NCBI RefSeq assembly: GCF_016097555.1
Contig: NC_054706.1
Location: 27,548,282 to 27,612,281 of the forward strand
Reading direction: 5' to 3'
Source of the DNA: Gigantopelta aegis
Taxonomy: Eukaryota > Mollusca > Gastropoda > Neomphalida > Peltospiridae
DNA length: 64,000 nucleotides
Position 1 is the first letter of the stretch. The number at the start of each line of letters is the position of its first letter. The notes beneath the pieces were generated by a model. It had not been told where the DNA came from, ran no database searches, and saw nothing but the letters and a program-made list of their open reading frames with translations. Both the position numbers and the translations under genes were made by a program. Shown one piece after another: positions 1 through 11,387 of this stretch.

Positions 1-316
1 GTCATGGTTGATTTTGTTATGTGATATATATTTTCTTTTGAACATACAAAATTATTGGAAGGTAAAATCTGGTTTGGGCTACTACGAACATTAGGGTGGT
101 ATCAAACACCTTGTTTATCAAAATAGTGATATTCTAAAGAAGACAGTATCTTTAATATGTAATTTTAGTCATCAACACGGATCTGTTCATCACAAACATG
201 TTTCAATGGCAGCTAACCCTTTAAACAAATTTCACAATTCACAATACAGCATATAATTGGTGTTTCACAGGAAGTTTCATTTTGATTGCTTGTGTCCTAC
301 ATGTTTCTGACTTTAA
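1..316. other. LAMTOR3 intron, no feature seen
   Basis: AT-rich sequence without a coding exon or recognisable repeat. It is taken as LAMTOR3 intron because the exon at 777 starts with a split codon. Confidence 0.5.
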
Positions 317-705
317 GGGACATTTCTGAGTTTGCTGCATTGTAAGATACATGTACATGTATTTCCGACTAATAAAATATTTTATGATTACCGGTAAACT
401 TACATATTAAATATATTTTCTTGTTTAGAATATTAGTGTCTGTATATTCAATGTCATGTTAATATTTGTAAGAAGCCCATACTGGATTTTGCCTTTAAAT
501 AATTTCGTACATACGAAAAAATTATATTTTAGGAAATAAAATAAATTTAACCTAGTATAAATATTAAAACGATCATAAACACGTTTAATATACAGCCACT
601 AATATTTTATGCAGATAAATATATTTGATATTTAATTACAATTGTTAAAAAGTCTCTGTTAGTTGATAACATCTTAAAAATTGCAACAAACTCAGGAATA
701 TCCCT
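317..705 (+). mobile_element. TTAA palindromic MITE, copy 1
   Basis: About 389 bp with TTAA on both sides (313-316, 706-709). The ends read (A)GGGACATT and ATATCCCT. The left and right halves are inverted homologs, and cgtacatacga lies at the centre. The left end lacks one A relative to the other copies. Confidence 0.85.
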
Positions 706-776
706 TTAAACCAGCTTTTGGGATATATATTTTTAGATATCTTTTCAGCTAATTGTGATGGGTTATTGTTTTACAG

Positions 777-910
777 TTGCTAATGAGAATGCCCCTGAAC
801 TGGCACTGCGACCAGCATTCTTATGTGCATTTGGACTGATGACAGAACAGGCTGGCAAGATGGGAATGTCACAGAACAAATCCATTGTGTCCATGTACAG
901 TTCATATCAG
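777..910 (+). CDS. LAMTOR3: LAMTOR3 exon (third from the end)
   Basis: The exon starts after ttacag at 771-776 with two bases that finish a split Val codon, and ends in TCA-TAT-CAG before gttaac. It encodes the stretch from VANENAPELAL to SMYSSYQ, the central helix and strand of the roadblock fold. A palindromic MITE copy ends about 70 bp upstream of the acceptor. Confidence 0.92.
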
Positions 911-3900
911 GTTAACATCATTTAAACAATCAGCATTCTCTTCACCTAATTAGCTTTTTAAACAAGAGACATGTGTAAGTGTATTGTGGGTTTTTTTGTT
1001 TGTTTGCTGATGTACAATATATACTCTTCAAAAGAAGAAACGCAAAACCACATTGTCGTAACATTTGGAGAATTGATTTAATTATTGAATGGTGAGTCCG
1101 ATAATTACCAAATGTTGCAGGATTGTTCACAATTCACTCTAGTCCATTGTGAGTAAGTGATAGGACACACCACCAAGGTCAAGGTCATCTGGAGTCAATA
1201 CCGGGTGTGGCCTCCGCGTGTGTTGACAACTGCCTGGCACCGCCTGCCCATTGAAGCAACCAGAGTACGGATGACGTCCCGGGGGATGGTGGCCCACTCG
1301 GCCTGCAAGGCTGCTGCCAGCTCGGGCAGGGTCTGGGGCTGTGGTTGTCGCTGTCGAAGGCGTCGGTCCAACTCGTCCCATAGATGCTCAATTGGGTTCA
1401 AATCCGGTGATATCGATGGCCAAGGAAGGACATTAATGTTGTTGTTCTGTAGGAAAGCCGTTGTGAGACGTGCTGTGTGAGGCCTGGCATTGTCATGTTG
1501 GAACACTGCGTTGGCGTTGGCCATAACTGGAACGATGCGTGGCCGGAGGATCTGGTCAATGTAGCCCTGTGCATTCAGGTTGCCCTGCACGTGGACCAGG
1601 TCAGTTCTGCCAGTGTGTGAGATGGCTGCCCACACCATGACACTACCCCCGCCGAATCTGTCCACTTCCTGCACGCAGTTTGCCGCATAACGTTCACCAC
1701 GACGCCTATACACGCGACATCTTCCATCATGACGTCGGAGCAGAAATCGGGACTCGTCACTGAACCACACCTGTCTCCATCGCAGTTGAGGCCATTGTCG
1801 ATGAATCTGGCACCACTGCAGTCGGAGTCGACGGTGTTGTGGTGTTAAGATGACACCTCGAACTGGACGTCTGGCACGAATTCCTACCTCACGTAGGCGG
1901 TTCCGTACGGTCTGGTCGGATATCCTGCGCAAACCTGATATTGCTGCGGCTGTGGAGGTGGCAGTAGTCAATCGTTCCCGAAGGTGGCGTACCCGGATGT
2001 AGCGGTCCTGCCCGGGGGTAGTGACCCGTGGTCGACCGGATCTAGGGAGGTCACGTGTTGATCCATGTTGCTGGTAACGGTCCCACAGTCTGGAGATGGT
2101 GTTTGGGGACACATGGAATGCCCTGGCAACGGCCGTTCTGGATTCGCCTGCGTCTAGTCGGCCGATGGCATTGTTTCTCTGCGGTTCACTGAGACGTGGC
2201 ATGTCCTGGATTGTCAACTGTCGGCCAGATACAGAGGCCAGGCAAGCGAACACCCTGCACTTTTATACTGTCGGTGTTCATGTTGCACGTGCAGACAACG
2301 CACGTGCAGTGGTGACATGGTTTGCACGTGGCTGCGTTTTTGCGAATATTCACATTTTGGAACTTTATTGTACAGTAGCTGCGTTTTATCGAATGTAACC
2401 GTGGGAATGTGTTTGGGACATGCAATGACCTTATATTCACAAAGCATGAACCGGTAGGAAACATAAAATCGGAGTTATAACCCATTTGTACCCTTTTGCG
2501 TTTCTTTTTTTGAAGAGTATATATCCATAGGTCTTGGAACTGGGCCCCCTCTCCCATTTCTGAAAATAATTAATTGCCCCCTCTCTCCCCCCCCCCCCCC
2601 CCCCCCCCTTTAGTTGTAAGGAAGGAAGGAAATGTTTTATTTAACGACATACTCAACACATTTTATTTACAGTTATATGGCGTCAGACATGGTTATGGAC
2701 CACACATATATTGAGAGAGGAAACCCGTTGTCGCCACTTCTTGGGCTACTCTTTTTGATTAGCAGCATGGGATCTTTTATATGCACCATCCCACAGACAG
2801 GATAGTATATACCAAGGCTTTTGTTACACCAGTCGTGGTGCACTGGCTGGAACGAGAAATAGCCCAATGGGTCCACCAACGGGAATTGATCCTGGACCGA
2901 CCACGCATCAAGTGAACACTATACCACTGGGCTACGTCCCGCCCCCTTAGTTTGAAAGCAGATGAATACATTATTGGTTCCTCCAGTTCCTGGTACCTGT
3001 ATTACAGGGTTTTTTTACTGTCAAAAACATTGTTTTATTGGGGTACGATTCAAGGTAACTTTCTTTTCATTACATTGTCCAATAAGCTTTTAATGTGAAT
3101 TTTATTGTACCCGTCTAAGAAAAACAATTGTCTGTTTGTTTATTAGCCTCTCATCTTCTTATCCCTAGCCTCTCATACCGAAAATAGAAATCTAACTTTG
3201 GTGTTTTCTAATCTCAGAAATTTGTGGCTTTTACTAGCAAGTGATTTTATGGTCATTGGGTGCCATTACTTTTCACACAATGTTCTTCACAAAGGAGACA
3301 TTATTCAAAGATGTGAGTTTTCAACTTTTTATCTGATTTAATAAAAAATAATAAAAAAAAATTTCAAATAATTTTCACAAAGTACATGTATGGTTAAACC
3401 CCTCTAAACCGGAGACGCTAGGGACCAAGTGAAACGTCTGTTTTTAAGAGGTGTCCGGTTAATTACGAAGCTGATTTTTAAGAAGGACTGTAAAAAAAAT
3501 TCAGTTTGATGGGAATTCTGGTTTACAGAGAGTCCGATTTTGAGAGGTTCCACTGTAGCTTGGTTTGATCTCATATGCTGAGAAATAACTTTTATTTAAA
3601 CATATTATAGAGTGTTCTGCTTTTTAAAGATAATTTCAGCTTTTATTACATAATAAAAATATATCTGTATTATTATTGGTCAAAAACCAGTCACATGACC
3701 TTCTGGAAATAGTGATATTGCTCTCAGACGGTCTCACCTGTCCGATCAAAAGTGATTGATATTGCCCTGGGAGGTTTAACCAGTGAAAATAAAGATGAGA
3801 CAAAATTCTATCCAATTAATGAGTAGGTAACATAATGCAACATCAACTGCTAATTCTGATGTAAACAACCATAAACTTGTGACAAAACGCTTTCCTGTCC

Positions 3901-6900
3901 TTCAACAAAAACTATAACATCTTTATTCATACTGAGTTTAATTCCGCAAATACGAAAAAGACAAGGTCAGTAATTGTCAAATTTTGTAAGGAAAATCTCG
4001 CAGATTTAGGAACGTACTTGATACATCAAAATGCAGTTGGATTCGGCATTCCCTGGATTATATGTTACAAATAAAGAATGCATTTGGAGATAATCAGCAA
4101 CTGTTCAATTTAAATGTATGTGCAGATTTATTATATTTAGTTTTTTATTTTGTTATTAATATGATTTTGACATTCTTGCTGGTCATACTGTCGCTAATTT
4201 ACTTAATGTTTGCAGGGCTCGAACTTAACGATGGCAATTGCCGTCAGTGAGATATAAACTGCCATCAGTAAAGCTCCTCACAATGGCAAAATGTATAAAC
4301 ATGTCTGAACATTATCTGCCAGTATTTAACACAGACATTTAGGGTCCTGGTTGGAGTTAATGGGTGTTTAGTTAGTACCACTCGATGGAACGAGCTATGT
4401 GCATACACTGTATAGTCGTATAATATACGTTCTAACTGCATTTTGCTGTCCTGCTTTTATGTTATGTCGCGCGTACCCCCCCCCCCCCCCTTCATATTCA
4501 AAATGCACACTCTTTTCACACTGAAAAACATTGATCAATCTGCACACTGAACATCAAGGAAAACAAGCAGCAGTGTGTACAGCAGGGGTGGGGAAAAATA
4601 AAATTGTCAATCGGTCCCACTTGATGTTGTCACTACGGGGGGGGGGGGGGGGGGGGGGGAGAAAAAGAAGAACATTTAAAAAACGATATTTGCCAAATAG
4701 TTAAAAAAAAAAATCATAGTGATATTTGTATAGTTTTATTTTGAATCATGAATGCGAAACGATAAACATAAAAACATGAAGAAAAAAAAATTTGATCACA
4801 TAATAATGATCAGTGAAAACCCCCACAAATTGTATATATTTTACATAATAGAATAAATAATATAAAAAAGGAATAAAAGTTATGAATTTGAAATCCCATA
4901 TATGTATAAAAAGTATGAGTATTCAGTACTGTGTCCTGAAAATTAATAAAAGATGGCACCGTTCGAAGCTTTTGACAGCCTAAGCTAGCACATTTTTAGA
5001 CAAAGATACTAATAACGTCATCACTGATTGGATGAAATTTGACCTCTACTGGCTCTTGAGATAACAGTACATGTAGCTGTTCTGCTTACTCCCACTTGTT
5101 AAAAAAAAGGTGGAAACCTGTTGTTAATTTTAAAATCCTTTATAATTATTGGATACACTACATTGAACAGTCAACAATAAATACATTTATAGATTATTTT
5201 ATTATATTTTATGCTATTTTAAGCAGTTTGTATTGCACAAAAGCCTCTTGCTTCAGACTAGGACACTCGACCCGACACTACGACAGAGCTCCGTACACAG
5301 GTGTTGACAGGTGTTGATTGTAACCAGTTGCAAATTCTGGGTCCTTTGTTTTAATTGGCGTGTAATACCTTGATGGCTTTCTAAACCATGAATGGTGCTA
5401 TCGTTAAGGTCTGTTTAATCTCTTGACCGACTCAGCGACTTTGATAAATGTCTAGCCTAGTGGCAGTCGATTGACACTGCTGTAGGTCCCAACTTCAGTG
5501 ACTGGCGATATACTTAGGCAGACTTTAAAATCACAAATGTCTGAAACACCAGCCATATTGACCACTATTTATTTATTATTTTAAATCATGCACGAGATAC
5601 CGATATCTGGGCTGGCCGGTCCACTCGACCGATTGGAATTTGTTCTAATAATAGAAATGGACAGGTGCTTCGGACCGACAAGAATGACAAAAGTGGGACC
5701 GGCAAACGCGCGTTTTTCAAAAATAATTTCGGTCTCAGGTATCGAGAATCGGTCCCAGACTGGGAAAAAAAGGGCTTTTCCCCACCCCTGATGTACAGAA
5801 ACACAACTGACGAACATATTCAGCAGGTTACGACAGTTACCGTTATGTAATTTAACAGTATTTTTTTAACAGCCTCTATTGTGTACCATACTGGTATCTA
5901 TTTGTGTTTTTTAAAACAAACAATGAGCAATGAAAACATTTCATTTTTATCATTTCGGCAATCTCCGACTGTTTGGCACCTAATTTGTCACGTGATCAGA
6001 ACGGTCATTCTGTCTTGTGTGTCCACTAACTCATCTGATATTTTATCCTCGGTTGCATATTTAACTGGTCTAACTGATAATTTTTACTTACCGGTACTGT
6101 CATTTGTTCAGCGATACCTAATAAAATATTCAAAACTTTTAACTTTGTTAGGTATAAAAACAATGGAAGTGGTAGTGTTCATTATTAAAATAATTTATCT
6201 TGGGTGCCACATAATATGTACAAAACGAAGCTACTTTTATCAGCTATTGATATCATATAAATGACATTTTGTAATCGATTCATTCGAAAAAGATAGAAAT
6301 AAAAAGAACAAAAAGATGTTATTCCACATTAGGGCATCACTTTAATCTTTATTATTTTTCAGATGTCTTGAAATCTTTATTGAAATAATATTAAAACTTT
6401 GATCAGTTCACCAAAATGAATGTCAGACCGACATCATCTCCTGTTCAACTACACAAAACATGAGTGTTTGTACATTGTAGTAACCTTTTTGTACCAGATA
6501 TTGAGGGGCAAACAAAGGGGTAGGTCTTTCCACAAAGTTGACCAACACAGAACGATATACAGTAACCAAGCTTTCCTTTTTATTTATTTTATTTTATTTT
6601 TTACTCTCTTTTTTAGAAGGGGAGGTCACACACTCACCCCCTTTAATTTCCCCCCAGAGAGAACAATAAAGGGCTGGCGGTATATATTGAGGAAGGGTTG
6701 GCAATGCTAAGAGATCAAATACACATCCCCACTCGCTAAAAACAATGACTGTAAAACACAAAAAAAGACATTTACACCACAAAACCTATGTCCATTGATT
6801 CCAAGAATGATAATCTTTCTACCTGTAAAATTTAATACCATCCATGTAACAATTTTCATGTTGTATTCACCGAAAACTTGGACAACTTCGTCTCAGAAAC

Positions 6901-9497
6901 ACCAGGTTCCATGAAAGTTTAGCTTATGCTACTAGTTCACGATTCCATTTATAATAAATTCTTGTTTATGGAAGTTTATTTACATAAATTTAAGAAATAT
7001 GACTACATGTCCATACAAAAAAATAAGCTTTCAGTAATTAAAGCTTATTTACTGCAAAAATCAGCTTTAAAAAATTCCCGTCGATGTTCCCATTCACCCA
7101 CGGTAAATTAAAACAAAATTGCTGTGGGTGATAAATTCTTAAGTTCGAGCCCTGTGTTTGTTTTGGTTTCAACTGTTTATTTCCGCATTTCTCTGCTTGT
7201 CATGCGATGTCTTAGGATTACGTGACGTCACTAAATCACACATTTTGCAGGAAATTATAAGAAATCACTTATTTTGATTCTGATAAATAAAGCAGTAATA
7301 TACAAGTCTTATGGATGTTATATATAATAAAACAATTAGTGACCATCATTGAGGGCAATATCAAATTTTTCTGTCCATGAAACCTGATATCGCCCTCAAT
7401 GGCAGTCAATAATTGATAAGTATTTTTAATCTGTGATTAGTGTTAGTTTATATTTTTTAAAATGTACTGCCACATATCAGTTAGCAAGGGTATTGTGTAC
7501 TATTAGCTTGTTTGTTAAATTTGGCTTTTTAAATACTTTTATAGGTGGTACAGCTGAACAAACCTCCTCTTTTGGTTTCTATGATAGCAGATGCTGATGC
7601 GAATACAGGTATAGTGGAATTTCACTAATATATATATATCACATTTTTCAGGATGTTGTTTTAATAATAGGTTTGTATTCCTCAAATTAAGGGGCGGGAT
7701 GTAGCCCAGTGGTAAAGTGTTCACACGATGCGCAGTCGGTCTGGGATCGATCTCCATCTGTGGGCCCATTGGGCTATTTCTCGTTCCAGCCAGTGCACCA
7801 CAACTGGTATATCAAAGGCCGTGGTATGTACTAATCTGTCTGTGGGATGCATTAAGCAAAACCAACAAACTTTCTTTAGTAAAACATATAAAGTGTGTGA
7901 CAGAAAATCTGCAGTGTGTATCCATTAAAATAGCAATCAGTTCTTTGTCAATATGAAAATGCAATTCAGATTCAAACTGCAATGTCGCATGTTGACCTGT
8001 CTGCCAACCATGTTGGATTTTGTAATACAGTAATATAAATTTAGATGTAATTTTTTTATAGGTTTATAATTCAAGGTATAATCTTTTATATTTCATATGA
8101 AAAATAACACAATATTTTTGGTCACTACACAGCTTAGAGACCACTGGTTTAATAACTTACCATAACTTAATTTTAAATGCCTTAAATGTTTAATTAATCG
8201 TAAATTATTTCATTAGAGTTCGTTGAAACAATAAGTAGGTTTTTTCCCATCCTAACCAGTATCCCACTGAAAAAAAGAAAGAAAAAGGTTCATGGTTTAA
8301 GTTGTTCACCACATCGACAAATGTGAAATTGGCTAACATCTAAGATAACAGCTAATTTTAAATATCCTTAAGTTTGTTGGGGCGGAATGTAAATCAGTGG
8401 TAAAGTGCTCGCCTGGTGTGTGATCGCTCTAGTAATGTAATTGGGGCTTAAAAGCACGAAGGTGATTGCATGCTCTTTATGGTGATTAGTATTAGTCCAA
8501 TGATTCAATTTTAATAGTTTAATTGTTTTTGTTGTGTAATGTTATTTTTATATATAGGGACCATACATGGAATGTTCCACTTTTAACTGGGGATGTCATC
8601 TTTTCATACCTAGTGTAGGCAAACTGAGTTGTAGACAAACTGAGTGTAGGCAAAGTGGGTTGTAGGCAAACTGAGTTGTAGACAAACTGAGTGTAGGCAA
8701 ACTGAGTTGTAGGCAAACTGAGTTGTAGACAAACTGAGTGTAGGCAAAGTGGGTTGTAGGCAAACTGAATGTAGGCAAAGTGGGTTGTAGGCAAACTGAA
8801 TGTAGGCAAAGTGGGTTGTAGGCAAACTGAATGTAGGCAAAGTGGGTTGTAGGCAAAGTGGGTTGTAGGCAAACTGAGTGTAGGCAAAGTGGGTTGTAGG
8901 CAAACTGAATGTAGGCAAAGTGGGTTGTAGGCAAACTGAGTGTAGGCAAAGTGGGTTGTAGGCAAACTGAATGTAGGCAAAGTGGGTTGTAGGCAAACTG
9001 AGTGTAGGCAAAGTGGGTTGTAGGCAAACTGAATGTAGGCAAAGTGGGTTGTAGGCAAACTGAGTGTAGGCAAACTGTAGGCAAACTGAGTTGTAGACAA
9101 AGTGGGAGGACACTGGAAAGACAGCCCAGATAGCTGAGGTGTGTGCCCAGGACAGCATGCTTGAACCTCAATTGGATATAAGCATGACAATCTAAGTGTT
9201 TTAAAACTCCATCTCCTTCTAAAGGTGACTTAGCTGATTATTCCTATTAGTTAAATTTTATTTACTTAAAGTAAGGCTAGTGGATTTTTAATCATGGCTA
9301 GTACATTTTTTTAAATCACTGATCCCATGGCTAGTGGATTTTTATGACAATTCTAGAAGCCCTGTATTATTATTATTCTGAATGGTTGGCATGGCATAAC
9401 GAGCTATTTATTTTTATTTTTAGGTGATATCCTACATTTGGAAAACGAACTTAAAGATGTTTTAACAGATGTGGCTAAAGTGATTCAGATGTCATGA
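777..9497 (+). CDS. LAMTOR3: LAMTOR3 (Ragulator subunit MP1), C-terminal three exons; 5' exons lie before the window
   Basis: LAMTOR3 pairs with LAMTOR2 as a roadblock heterodimer in the Ragulator complex. Ragulator anchors Rag GTPases, and so mTORC1, on late endosomes/lysosomes and scaffolds MEK1-ERK signalling. The coding exons are 777-910, 7545-7608 and 9424-9497 (TGA at 9495-9497). Joined, they give about 90 residues starting V-A-N-E-N-A-P-E and running through LALRPAFLCAFGLM, KSIVSMYSSYQ, VVQLNKPPLLVSMIADADAN and VAKVIQMS. These align without gaps to the last 90 residues of vertebrate LAMTOR3 as I remember it (VANDNAPEHALRPGF, NKSIICYYNTYQVVQ). All junctions are AG/GT; the G of the first Val codon comes from an upstream exon. 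The introns are 6.6 and 1.8 kb and packed with transposons. About 35 N-terminal residues are missing because the window starts inside an intron. Confidence 0.93.
1022..2520 (-). mobile_element. Tc1-like DNA transposon 1, looks whole
   Basis: About 1.5 kb, bounded by imperfect inverted repeats: TACTCTTCAAAAGAAGAAAC at the left, and tttgcgtttctttttttgaa followed by gagta at the right. Both ends meet TA-rich flanks, as expected for TA target duplication. One uninterrupted transposase lies on the minus strand between the ends. It sits in a LAMTOR3 intron opposite to the gene's direction. Confidence 0.92.
1195..2202 (-). CDS. Tc1/mariner-superfamily transposase, DD34E, uninterrupted
   Basis: A cut-and-paste transposase of 335 aa from the ATG at 2200-2202 (start MPRLSEPQ, typical of the group). 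The frame stays open 17 codons further upstream, but those residues look unlike the family. In order: an N-terminal helix-turn-helix pair (RTAVARAFHVSPNTISRLWD), the GRPR hinge (RSGRPRV), a second HTH, then the RNase-H-like catalytic domain. Visible catalytic residues are D149 in WFSDESRF, D237 in QHDNARPHTA and E272 in DLNPIEHLWDEL. The second D and the E are 34 residues apart. GGGSVMVWAAIS is the conserved strand between them. There is no internal stop. Its GC content is well above that of the surrounding intron. It could still encode active protein, but activity cannot be read from sequence. Confidence 0.93.
   Translation of the reverse strand: MPRLSEPQRNNAIGRLDAGESRTAVARAFHVSPNTISRLWDRYQQHGSTRDLPRSGRPRVTTPGQDRYIRVRHLRERLTTATSTAAAISGLRRISDQTVRNRLREVGIRARRPVRGVILTPQHRRLRLQWCQIHRQWPQLRWRQVWFSDESRFLLRRHDGRCRVYRRRGERYAANCVQEVDRFGGGSVMVWAAISHTGRTDLVHVQGNLNAQGYIDQILRPRIVPVMANANAVFQHDNARPHTARLTTAFLQNNNINVLPWPSISPDLNPIEHLWDELDRRLRQRQPQPQTLPELAAALQAEWATIPRDVIRTLVASMGRRCQAVVNTRGGHTRY
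2617..2948 (-). mobile_element. SINE type 1 (tRNA head, long tail a), full length
   Basis: On the minus strand: head GGGGGCGGGACGTAGCCCAG with a box-A-like GTAGCCCAGTGG, body with GATCCCATGCTGCTAATC, and tail CGTTAAATAAAACATTTCC ending in a (GGAA)n-type tract. Confidence 0.85.
2949..4212. other. LAMTOR3 intron, no gene
   Basis: AT-rich intron sequence. The only pattern noted is a GATATTGCCCT motif near 3763 that recurs inverted near 7350. No coding exon was recognised. Confidence 0.4.
4213..7154. mobile_element. hAT-like non-autonomous element, 2.9 kb, outer of a nested pair
   Basis: The two ends are a perfect 16-bp inverted repeat, CAGGGCTCGAACTTAA. CAGGG ends are usual for hAT elements. 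A direct repeat TGTTTG abuts both ends; that is shorter than the 8 bp expected, so the superfamily call is tentative. No transposase ORF was recognised. A second element (4583-5790) is inserted inside. Confidence 0.7.
4583..5790. mobile_element. hAT-like non-autonomous element, 1.2 kb, nested
   Basis: The ends are a perfect 15-bp inverted repeat, CAGGGGTGGGGAAAA. The flanks are 8-bp direct repeats with one mismatch (GTGTACAG at 4575-4582, ATGTACAG at 5791-5798), the hAT hallmark. It contains a G run at 4637-4659. No transposase was seen. Confidence 0.82.
7545..7608 (+). CDS. LAMTOR3: LAMTOR3 penultimate exon
   Basis: This 64-bp exon lies between tttatag and gtatag. It encodes VVQLNKPPLLVSMIADADANT plus the first base of a Gly codon. 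The matching human stretch is VVQFNRLPLVVSFIASSSANT. Confidence 0.92.
7690..7876 (+). mobile_element. SINE type 1, 3' truncated
   Basis: It has the head GGGGCGGGATGTAGCCCAG and the body up to TGTCTGTGGGATGCATTAAG; the rest of the body and the tail are missing. It lies in the last LAMTOR3 intron, 80 bp after the 7545-7608 exon. Confidence 0.8.
8379..8432 (+). mobile_element. SINE type 1 head fragment
   Basis: Only the tRNA-like head is present (GGGGCGGAATGTAAATCAG followed by TGGTAAAGTGCTCGCCTG). It is strongly truncated. Confidence 0.6.
8613..9107. repeat. 31-bp minisatellite, about 16 units
   Basis: The unit is GTAGGCAAACTGAAT joined to GTAGGCAAAGTGGGTT (15 + 16 bp; the second half is a diverged duplicate of the first). 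Because 31 is not a multiple of three and the unit has no stop in the minus-strand frames, three long overlapping pseudo-ORFs arise. They are not genes. Confidence 0.95.
9109..9195 (+). mobile_element. SINE type 3 tail fragment
   Basis: Contains GACAGCCCAGATAGCTGAGG and TTGAACCTCAATTGGATATA, the 3' end of type 3 SINEs. It abuts the 31-bp minisatellite. Confidence 0.8.
9424..9497 (+). CDS. LAMTOR3: LAMTOR3 last coding exon with stop
   Basis: The exon follows tttttag and completes a Gly codon. It then encodes DILHLENELKDVLTDVAKVI plus QMS and a TGA stop. This length and ending match the family's C-terminus (LEKEL...VVEVS in human). Confidence 0.92.
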
Positions 9498-10031
9498 TGT
9501 TTGTGTGTACTTCCTACCATGAAAAACAAACAATTGCCATGTGAAATACTGGACATTGATCATGTGAAAACATCATTGGTTCATCATCAAATAATACTGT
9601 TATAATGTACAGACTGGCTGCCAGGGAAGACATACCAATTTTAAAACTGATAATTATGCTGTTATATTTTTCACATTTGCCAAAGTATAAATCGTTTGGA
9701 AACCATATTGCTCACTCAATCTTTACATTTACATAAATTTTCTGTAACCTGTTGTCCACTTGGTCAAGGGTAGATAGCTTGAAATAATAATCTCTTTTGG
9801 CTTATAGCAGTCAGTTTTATTGGTGACTTTGTGGCAGTCACACCTTACAGAGATCGGTATTGGATCTTTCTGTTTGTACATTCGGGTGGTGGAAACAGCA
9901 CTAAGTCTTGAGAGCATTAAAATTTTAGTTTTTGAAATCAGTTCTTTAATCTGTACTCCGTTACACAGCTGATGGTGATAGCAACCAAGTGTTTCATAAC
10001 CCTCTCAACTAGGGCTTCATGAGTACTTTTT

Positions 10032-10403
10032 CACCGGCCTTGGTGGCGTCGTGGTTAGGGTAGGTACTGGGTTCGGATCCCAGTCGAGGCATGGGATTTT
10101 TAATCCAGATACCGACTCCAAACCCTGAGTGAGTGCTCCGCAAGGCTCAATGGTAGGTGTAAAAACAACTTGCACCGACCAGTGATCCATAACTGGTTCA
10201 ACAAAGGCCATGGTTTGTGCTATCCTGCCTGTGGGAAGCGCAAATAATAGATCCCTTGCTGCTAATTGGAAAGAGTAGCCCATGTAGTGGTGACAGTGGG
10301 TTTCCTCTCAAAATCTGTGTGGTCCTTAACCATATGTCTGACGCCATATAACCGTAAATAAAATGTGTTGAGTGTGTCGTTAAATAAAACATTTCTTTCT
10401 TTC
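10032..10403 (+). mobile_element. SINE type 2 (tRNA-like head, tail a), full length
   Basis: The head CCGGCCTTGGTGGCGTCGTG with GGGTTCGGATCCCAGTCGAG forms a good box A/box B tRNA-like promoter. The body continues through ATAACTGGTTCAACAAAGGC and the tail through TGTCGTTAAATAAAACATTT. Confidence 0.9.
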
Positions 10404-10531
10404 GATGCACTAAAGTGAAAACAAGACATTTATTTAATTCTGTTTTATTCATAGCCATGGCTAGCTCTGGGTGAGCAGAAAAATTCGACAAATCGTCTCT
10501 TTTTTGTTTTTAAATTAAAACATTTAAACAC

Positions 10532-10903
10532 CCGTGGTAGGCCATCGGTCTACAGCCTGGTAGGTACTGGGTTCGGATCCCAGTCGAGGCATGGGATTTT
10601 CAATCCAGATACCGACTCCAAACCCTGAGTGAGTGCTCCGCAAGGCTCAATGGGTAGGTGTAAACCGCTTGCACCGACCAGTGATCCATAACTGGTTCAA
10701 CAAAGGCCATGGTTTGTGCTATCCTGCCTGTGGGAAGCACAAATAAAAGATCCCTTGCTGTTAATCGGAAAGAGTAGCCCATGTAGTGGCGACAGCGGGT
10801 TTCCTCTCAAAATCTGTGTGGTCCTTAACCATATATCTGACGCCATATAACCGTAAATAAAATGTGTTGAGTGCGTCGTTAAATAAAACATTTCTTTCTT
10901 TCT
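10532..10903 (+). mobile_element. SINE type 2, second copy
   Basis: Nearly identical to the copy at 10032 from the box B region onward, but the head is shortened (starts CCCGTGGTAGGCCATCGGTC). The flanks differ, so it is a separate insertion and not a local duplication. Confidence 0.9.
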
Positions 10904-11141
10904 AAACTGGATGCATGTGTCTACAAAATGCATGCGGCCAACCACAATGAAATAAAGTAGCAGATGCAGCAAACACAGCAGTCGGACCGCACGCACACGT
11001 CGCATCATGTCTGTACGAGTCTTTACTTGTGAAAGTGTGCAGAAGAAACTAAGGTTTCAGTAAAAACAGCCCACCCCTTTCCACATATAATTGTGAAAAT
11101 ATGTTTACCATTATTTGAAATTACTGAAGTTGTATGTTACA

Positions 11142-11386
11142 GGAGCCAATTTCACAAAACATCGTAAATTTAAACCGGTCATACGTTTACAGATGTTTGG
11201 AATCTTATTTCACACAGAAAATGACACTATGGAAAATGGAGCATTTTATTACACAAAATAAAACGAAATATGTGTATTTTAAACTATATTTTGTGTATTG
11301 TTAATAGTAACAAGGACTGTCGTTTAGTCGCAGATTTACGTTCACGTGCAAAACTAGGCATTCGATGTTTTGTGAAATAGGGCCCA
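11142..11386. mobile_element. MITE-like element, tandem pair copy a
   Basis: About 245 bp with inverted ends (GGAGCCAATTTCACAAAACA against TTTTGTGAAATAGGGCCC). The interior includes ATTTACGTTCACGTGCAAAA, shared with copy b. No ORF. Confidence 0.7.
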
Positions 11387-11387
11387 G

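Noticed and set aside
5588-5850. Overlapping short frames on both strands near 5.6-5.8 kb
   Set aside because: They fall at the end of the inner hAT-like element; no transposase residues were found.
8519-9190. Three overlapping minus-strand frames of 180-220 codons rich in LPTT/FAYN repeats
   Set aside because: All three are translations of the same 31-bp repeat in its three phases.
10032-10110. tRNA gene (box A/box B with a plausible cloverleaf)
   Set aside because: The sequence is the tRNA-derived head of a SINE and continues into the SINE body.
10017-11008. Short minus-strand frames ending in SHRQDSTNHGLC
   Set aside because: They are antisense translations of SINE copies and recur wherever type 1 or 2 SINEs lie.
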